Below, in pieces: positions 34,012 to 37,395 of a DNA stretch of 37,395 nt (positions are counted from its first letter, which is position 1; each line of letters opens with the position of its first letter). A program made the position numbers and the translations under genes. The stretch is from the NCBI RefSeq assembly GCF_016744175.1, contig NZ_JADGEV010000041.1, positions 1 through 37,395 of the forward strand, in the 5' to 3' direction. Below the pieces are notes generated by a model that had not been told where the DNA came from, made no database searches, and worked only from the letters and a program-made list of their open reading frames with translations. Source of the DNA: Neptunomonas sp. (GTDB lineage Bacteria > Pseudomonadota > Gammaproteobacteria > Pseudomonadales > Balneatricaceae).

Positions 34012-35511
34012 ATGAGCATTCCCCAAGTATCAATGATTATTAACGGCGAACAAGTTGAAACCACCAGCGGCATTTGGGCTGATGTACTTAATCCTGCCAC
34101 TCAAGAAGTTGTTGCCAAAGTACCGTTTGCAACACTTGATGAAGTCGACACTGCTGTCGCTAGCGCAAAAGAAGCTTTCAAAAGCTGGCGTAAAGTGTCC
34201 GTCGCCAAACGCCAAGCAATTATGCTGCGATTCCAACAGTTGGTACGCGACAACACCAAAGAACTCGCCGAACTCATCAGCTTAGAACACGGTAAAACAC
34301 TACCTGATGCCGAAGGAGAAGTGGGCCGTGGACTAGAAGCCATCGAGAATGCCTGCCTAATCACTAAACTCCAGTTAGGCGAAATAGCTGACAATGTTGC
34401 GGGTGACGTTAATGTGTATACGCTCAACAAACCACTCGGTGTTGGTGTGGGTATTACTGCATTTAACTTCCCGATTATGCTGCCTTGCTTTATGTTCCCG
34501 ATAGCCATCGCATGCGGTAACACATTTGTTTTAAAGCCTTCTGAACAAGACCCTACGTCAACTATGCGCTTAGTGGAGCTGGCGATGGAAGCGGGCGTTC
34601 CTGCTGGTGTGTTGAATGTCGTACACGGTGGTGCTGATGTTGCTAACCGCCTTGCAGAGCATCCTGATGTTAAGGCGCTATCTTTTATCGGTTCAACTCA
34701 TGTCGGCACATCTCTTTATAATCGCGCCAGCAACACGGGTAAACGCGCACAGTGCATGATGGGGGCAAAAAATCACGCGGTTATCATGCCTGATGCGAAT
34801 AAAGACCAAGCAATTAACCATATGCTGGGATCTTGTTTTGGTGCCGCAGGTCAACGCTGCATGGCCAACGCCATTGTCATTTTGGTAGGTGAAGCACGCG
34901 AATGGCTACCAGAAATGGTTGAACGCGCTAAGAGCATGATCGTGGGTCCTGGCAGCAACCGTGACGCAGATTTAGGGCCACTCGTTTCTCCACAAGCACA
35001 AGCACGTGTTGAAGGACTCATTGAGACAGGTGTTCAGCAAGGCGCATCGTTATTGCTCGACGGTCGTGGTGTCGCCGTTGAAGGTTATCCACAAGGCAAC
35101 TTCGTCGGCCCTACCTTGTTTGCTGACGTCACTACTGAAATGGATATCTACACTCAAGAAATATTCGGTCCTGTTATGTGTGTGATGGGCGCTGATGACC
35201 TAGAAAGTGCTACTGATATTATCAACGCTAATGAAAATGGTAATGGTACTGCTATCTTTACCAACTCAGGCTGGAGCGCTCGCTGGTTCGAAAATAACGT
35301 CGATGTAGGCCAAGTGGGCATCAATATCCCAATTGCAGTACCGGTTGCCTACTTCAGTTTTACAGGATCACGTGCATCTAAACTAGGTGACTTAGGACCT
35401 AACGGCCAACAAGCTGTACAGTTCTGGACTCAAACAAAGACTGTTTCAGCTCGCTGGTTTGAGCCTGGCACAACGTCTAATAAAGTCCACACTACTATCT
35501 CTATGAAGTAA
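34012..35511 (+). CDS. mmsA: CoA-acylating methylmalonate-semialdehyde dehydrogenase
   Basis: Converts methylmalonate semialdehyde to propionyl-CoA, or malonate semialdehyde to acetyl-CoA, with NAD and CoA. The nucleophile is Cys283 in GAAGQRCMAN; the position of the usual ALDH general base is Asn in MMGAKNHAVIMPDAN, a mark of the CoA-dependent MmsA group. Near the C-terminus IPVAVPVAYFSFTGSRASK-like sequence is seen as IAVPVAYFSFTGSR. Length of 499 aa is normal. GGAGG precedes the ATG. It may serve valine, beta-alanine, inositol or DMSP/acrylate breakdown; DddC of the DMSP pathway belongs to this family, but no ddd lyase gene is present. It is monocistronic with tandem terminator hairpins. 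Confidence 0.94.
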   Translation: MSIPQVSMIINGEQVETTSGIWADVLNPATQEVVAKVPFATLDEVDTAVASAKEAFKSWRKVSVAKRQAIMLRFQQLVRDNTKELAELISLEHGKTLPDAEGEVGRGLEAIENACLITKLQLGEIADNVAGDVNVYTLNKPLGVGVGITAFNFPIMLPCFMFPIAIACGNTFVLKPSEQDPTSTMRLVELAMEAGVPAGVLNVVHGGADVANRLAEHPDVKALSFIGSTHVGTSLYNRASNTGKRAQCMMGAKNHAVIMPDANKDQAINHMLGSCFGAAGQRCMANAIVILVGEAREWLPEMVERAKSMIVGPGSNRDADLGPLVSPQAQARVEGLIETGVQQGASLLLDGRGVAVEGYPQGNFVGPTLFADVTTEMDIYTQEIFGPVMCVMGADDLESATDIINANENGNGTAIFTNSGWSARWFENNVDVGQVGINIPIAVPVAYFSFTGSRASKLGDLGPNGQQAVQFWTQTKTVSARWFEPGTTSNKVHTTISMK

Positions 35512-35520
35512 TTAGTTTCT

Positions 35521-35551
35521 TTTCTTGCCAGCAAACCTAGTTGGCAAGAAA
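35521..35551 (+). terminator. First of two hairpins after mmsA
   Basis: Perfect 10-bp stem TTTCTTGCCA/TGGCAAGAAA with an 11-base loop and no downstream U-tract. On the minus strand its U-rich end could help terminate the convergent response-regulator gene. Confidence 0.5.
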
Positions 35552-35558
35552 ATATAAC

Positions 35559-35583
35559 AGCGGAGGGAAGCCTCCGCTTTTTA
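35559..35583 (+). terminator. Rho-independent terminator after mmsA
   Basis: Perfect 8-bp stem AGCGGAGG/CCTCCGCT with tetraloop GAAG followed by TTTT. It separates mmsA from the convergent two-component genes. Confidence 0.9.
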
Positions 35584-35629
35584 CAAGCCGCTAAAAAAAC
35601 GATCCTTTAATACCGTAAAAAAATCAGCT

Positions 35630-36319
35630 TTAAATACTTTTATATTTTCTTTCCGGCCTACCGACACTGCCGTAGCTCACTTCTGCAAAAAGCTCGTTAT
35701 TGCTTACCAAAAATTCCAAATATCGGCGCGCAGTGGTTCGACTGGCACCAATACGCTGACCAACCTCCTCTGCATTGAGTGGCTCACTACCCATATCAAC
35801 AGCGTTTCTGACCTTATCTAGGGTAAGCGCATCCACCCCTTTTGGTAAACGGACACCTTGTACATTACTCGCCTGTCCAACGCTACTATGAGGCAAGAAC
35901 GCATCCACATCACTTTGCACAATAGACTGCATCGCCTGAAGCTTTTCTAAATGATTAAGGTAGCGCTCTAAGGTTTCTTGCAAGCGCTCAAACACCAATG
36001 GTTTAAGAATATAATCAAACACACCACCATGCAGGGCCTCTCGAAGCGTATCTACTTCTTTTGCTGCGGTCACTAAAATCACATCCACATGACTGTTTTT
36101 ACTGCGTAATTGGCGTAGCAAATCTAAACCTGTACCAGACGGAAAGTAGATATCTAATAGCAATAGATCTGGCTGCAACACCTCAAGTAGGTCTTCTGCA
36201 TCCTCCAAACCATGAGCAATGCCTATCAACTCAAAGCCAGCTATTCGCTCGAGAAAACGTTTTTGAATCTCAGCTATTTGCGGATCGTCTTCTGCAATTA
36301 CAACGCGTATCGGGTTCAT
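35630..36319 (-). CDS. Response regulator of the CitB/DcuR/DctR family
   Basis: A 229-aa regulator. The receiver domain (about 1-120) has the acidic pair in VVIAEDDPQ, the phospho-acceptor aspartate in LLLLDIYFP (about residue 56) and the switch lysine in YILKPL. A linker leads to a C-terminal helix-turn-helix (VGQRIGASRTTARRYLEFL) of the CitB type. Its ATG overlaps the stop of the kinase gene (ATGA), so the pair is translationally coupled. CitB/DcuR-type regulators usually control uptake or use of C4-dicarboxylates or citrate. The target genes are not identifiable here; mmsA is convergent and separated by a terminator. Confidence 0.93.
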   Translation of the reverse strand: MNPIRVVIAEDDPQIAEIQKRFLERIAGFELIGIAHGLEDAEDLLEVLQPDLLLLDIYFPSGTGLDLLRQLRSKNSHVDVILVTAAKEVDTLREALHGGVFDYILKPLVFERLQETLERYLNHLEKLQAMQSIVQSDVDAFLPHSSVGQASNVQGVRLPKGVDALTLDKVRNAVDMGSEPLNAEEVGQRIGASRTTARRYLEFLVSNNELFAEVSYGSVGRPERKYKSI

Positions 36320-37395
36320 ACTGTATTCTTATTTTTAGGGATGTAGATAATAAAACGACTTCCTTTTTCGTCTCCTTGTTCAAGCGTAATGGTGCCACTA
36401 AGGCTTTTCAGTAAACCTTTCACTAGATGTAAGCCAATGCCATGTCCTGCTTCTGGTTTACTGGTAAAACCTTTCTCAAAAATCTGTTGCTGCTGCTCCT
36501 TAGTAATACCAACTCCCTGATCTTCAATTTCAAATATCAGATCATTACCCAGATCTGTCATACTGATCATTACTTTGCCTCCAGAACCTTTCTGCAACAA
36601 GGTGGCTTCCAAGGCATTGTCGATCAAGTTACCTAGAATACTCACTAACTGCTCTCGTGGTATGTGACTAGACAACTCCGCCATATGGCTATCGGGGTCA
36701 ATAACTAGCTGTAATCCAAGCTCACGAGCACGGTTATATTTACCTAAGAGAAAACCTGCCAACACAGGGTCAGGTACAGCATCTAACAGTAAGCTAATAA
36801 GTTCTTGATGAGCTTGTGTCTCTTGGCCAATAAACGCTAACGCTTCACTTTTAGCGTTAATCTGAATCAGTCCCGAAATAGTATGAAGCTTATTTGAATA
36901 CTCATGTGCCTGACTGCGTAAATTGTCTGCATACTGGCGAATACGTGTTAATTTTTTACTCACCAAATCAAGCTCATCTTTGCGACGAAAACTTGAAACA
37001 ACACCCGTAATATTCTCACCTTGATGCAGCGGTATGCGGTTCACTATATAGCTATCGTTGCGCAGCCATACTTCATAGTCGAACTGAGGCTTACCGGTGC
37101 TTAGCACCTCTAACATGCCGCTTTCAGGCAGTATTTCTTCGATGGACCTACCCGTTAATTGTGTCCCTTCAGATAACCCCAGCGTTTTAATCGCATTGCG
37201 GTTAAACGTGGTAATTCCACCCTGATTGTTAATCGCAATAATGCCTTCACGCACCGACTCTAGCGTCGCTTTCTGCTCATCAAACAAGCGGGCAATCTGC
37301 TCGGGTTCTAAGCCAAAAATCGCTCTTTTAAAGTGATTAGAAAACCACACAGCAATAATAGCACTGAGCATGAAGGAGATAGCAATGACAATAAT
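36316..37395 (-). CDS. Sensor histidine kinase of the CitA/DcuS family (N-terminus cut by window edge)
   Basis: The reading frame stays open to the window's right edge, so the periplasmic sensor and first helix are missing. What remains is the end of the second membrane helix (IAISFMLSAIIAVWF), a cytoplasmic PAS domain (about VREGIIAINNQGGITTFN), a dimerisation helix with the phospho-acceptor in AHEYSNKLHTI, and an HATPase domain with N-box LGNLIDNALEA, G1 EDQGVGI and G2 GHGIGLHLVKGL. This set is the CitA/DcuS architecture. An internal ATG at 37371 is not the true start. The external ligand, probably a di- or tricarboxylate by family, cannot be deduced without the sensor domain. Confidence 0.92.
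   Translation of the reverse strand: MIVIAISFMLSAIIAVWFSNHFKRAIFGLEPEQIARLFDEQKATLESVREGIIAINNQGGITTFNRNAIKTLGLSEGTQLTGRSIEEILPESGMLEVLSTGKPQFDYEVWLRNDSYIVNRIPLHQGENITGVVSSFRRKDELDLVSKKLTRIRQYADNLRSQAHEYSNKLHTISGLIQINAKSEALAFIGQETQAHQELISLLLDAVPDPVLAGFLLGKYNRARELGLQLVIDPDSHMAELSSHIPREQLVSILGNLIDNALEATLLQKGSGGKVMISMTDLGNDLIFEIEDQGVGITKEQQQQIFEKGFTSKPEAGHGIGLHLVKGLLKSLSGTITLEQGDEKGSRFIIYIPKNKNTV

Noticed and set aside
34012-35511. DddC of a DMSP-cleavage operon
   Set aside because: The enzyme family fits, but no DMSP lyase, CoA-transferase or DddB-type alcohol dehydrogenase lies beside it; mmsA is the safer name.
1-37395. tRNA genes, CRISPR arrays, insertion sequences, prophage or toxin-antitoxin genes
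   Set aside because: No tRNA T-arm motif, spaced direct repeats, transposase or phage-like protein was recognised in the intergenic regions or reading frames.

Overview
The window looks like a chromosomal segment of a marine, heterotrophic gammaproteobacterium. The gene set (dimethylglycine/sarcosine dehydrogenases, LbtU-type siderophore porin, CZB chemoreceptor, many LysR regulators) and the moderately AT-rich composition resemble Oceanospirillales such as Marinomonas, Neptuniibacter or Amphritea; that placement is inference, not a database result. No tRNA, rRNA, IS element, phage gene or CRISPR array was recognised.

Layout. 1-3477: an RND efflux pump (inner-membrane subunit cut by the left edge, then its periplasmic adaptor) with a divergent LysR regulator. 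3644-9913 (minus strand): a five-gene operon transcribed etfB-etfA-purU-dimethylglycine/sarcosine dehydrogenase-folD. 10252-13027 (plus): a TauABC-like ABC importer, divergent from etfB. 13148-15032: two tandem GcvA-type LysR regulators, the second divergent from a second dimethylglycine/sarcosine dehydrogenase (15165-17591). 17764-20800: a Cache-GGDEF diguanylate cyclase and, convergent to it, ETF-ubiquinone oxidoreductase. 21241-25754: class V aminotransferase, GlcG/HbpS protein, glyA and sdaA. 25842-28191: a LysR regulator divergent from a short-chain dehydrogenase and an HCCA-isomerase/DsbA-like protein. 28422-30896: a soluble CZB chemoreceptor and an LbtU-type porin under a Fur box. 31200-32864: fhs. 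32933-35511: LysR and mmsA, divergent. 35630-37395: a CitA/DcuS-type two-component system, its kinase cut by the right edge.

How the genes work together (inference from families). The core is a nearly complete route from N-methylated glycines to central metabolism. An importer of unproven substrate may bring in a methylated amine or related small organic. The two flavin/folate dehydrogenases would oxidise dimethylglycine to sarcosine and sarcosine to glycine. Electrons would pass through EtfAB to ETF-QO and the quinone pool, and the methyl groups become 5,10-methylene-THF. GlyA would join glycine and methylene-THF into serine, and SdaA would deaminate serine to pyruvate. Surplus one-carbon units would be oxidised by FolD to 10-formyl-THF and released as formate by PurU, while Fhs can re-attach formate or run in reverse. 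The front end (glycine betaine Rieske demethylase or betaine-homocysteine methyltransferase) is not in the window.

Non-coding points of interest are a 12-codon upstream ORF overlapping the aminotransferase start, whose ribosome-binding site lies in a hairpin; a 273-nt hairpin-rich gap before folD; several strong hairpins between genes that lack a U-tract; and operator-like dyads in the divergent promoters.
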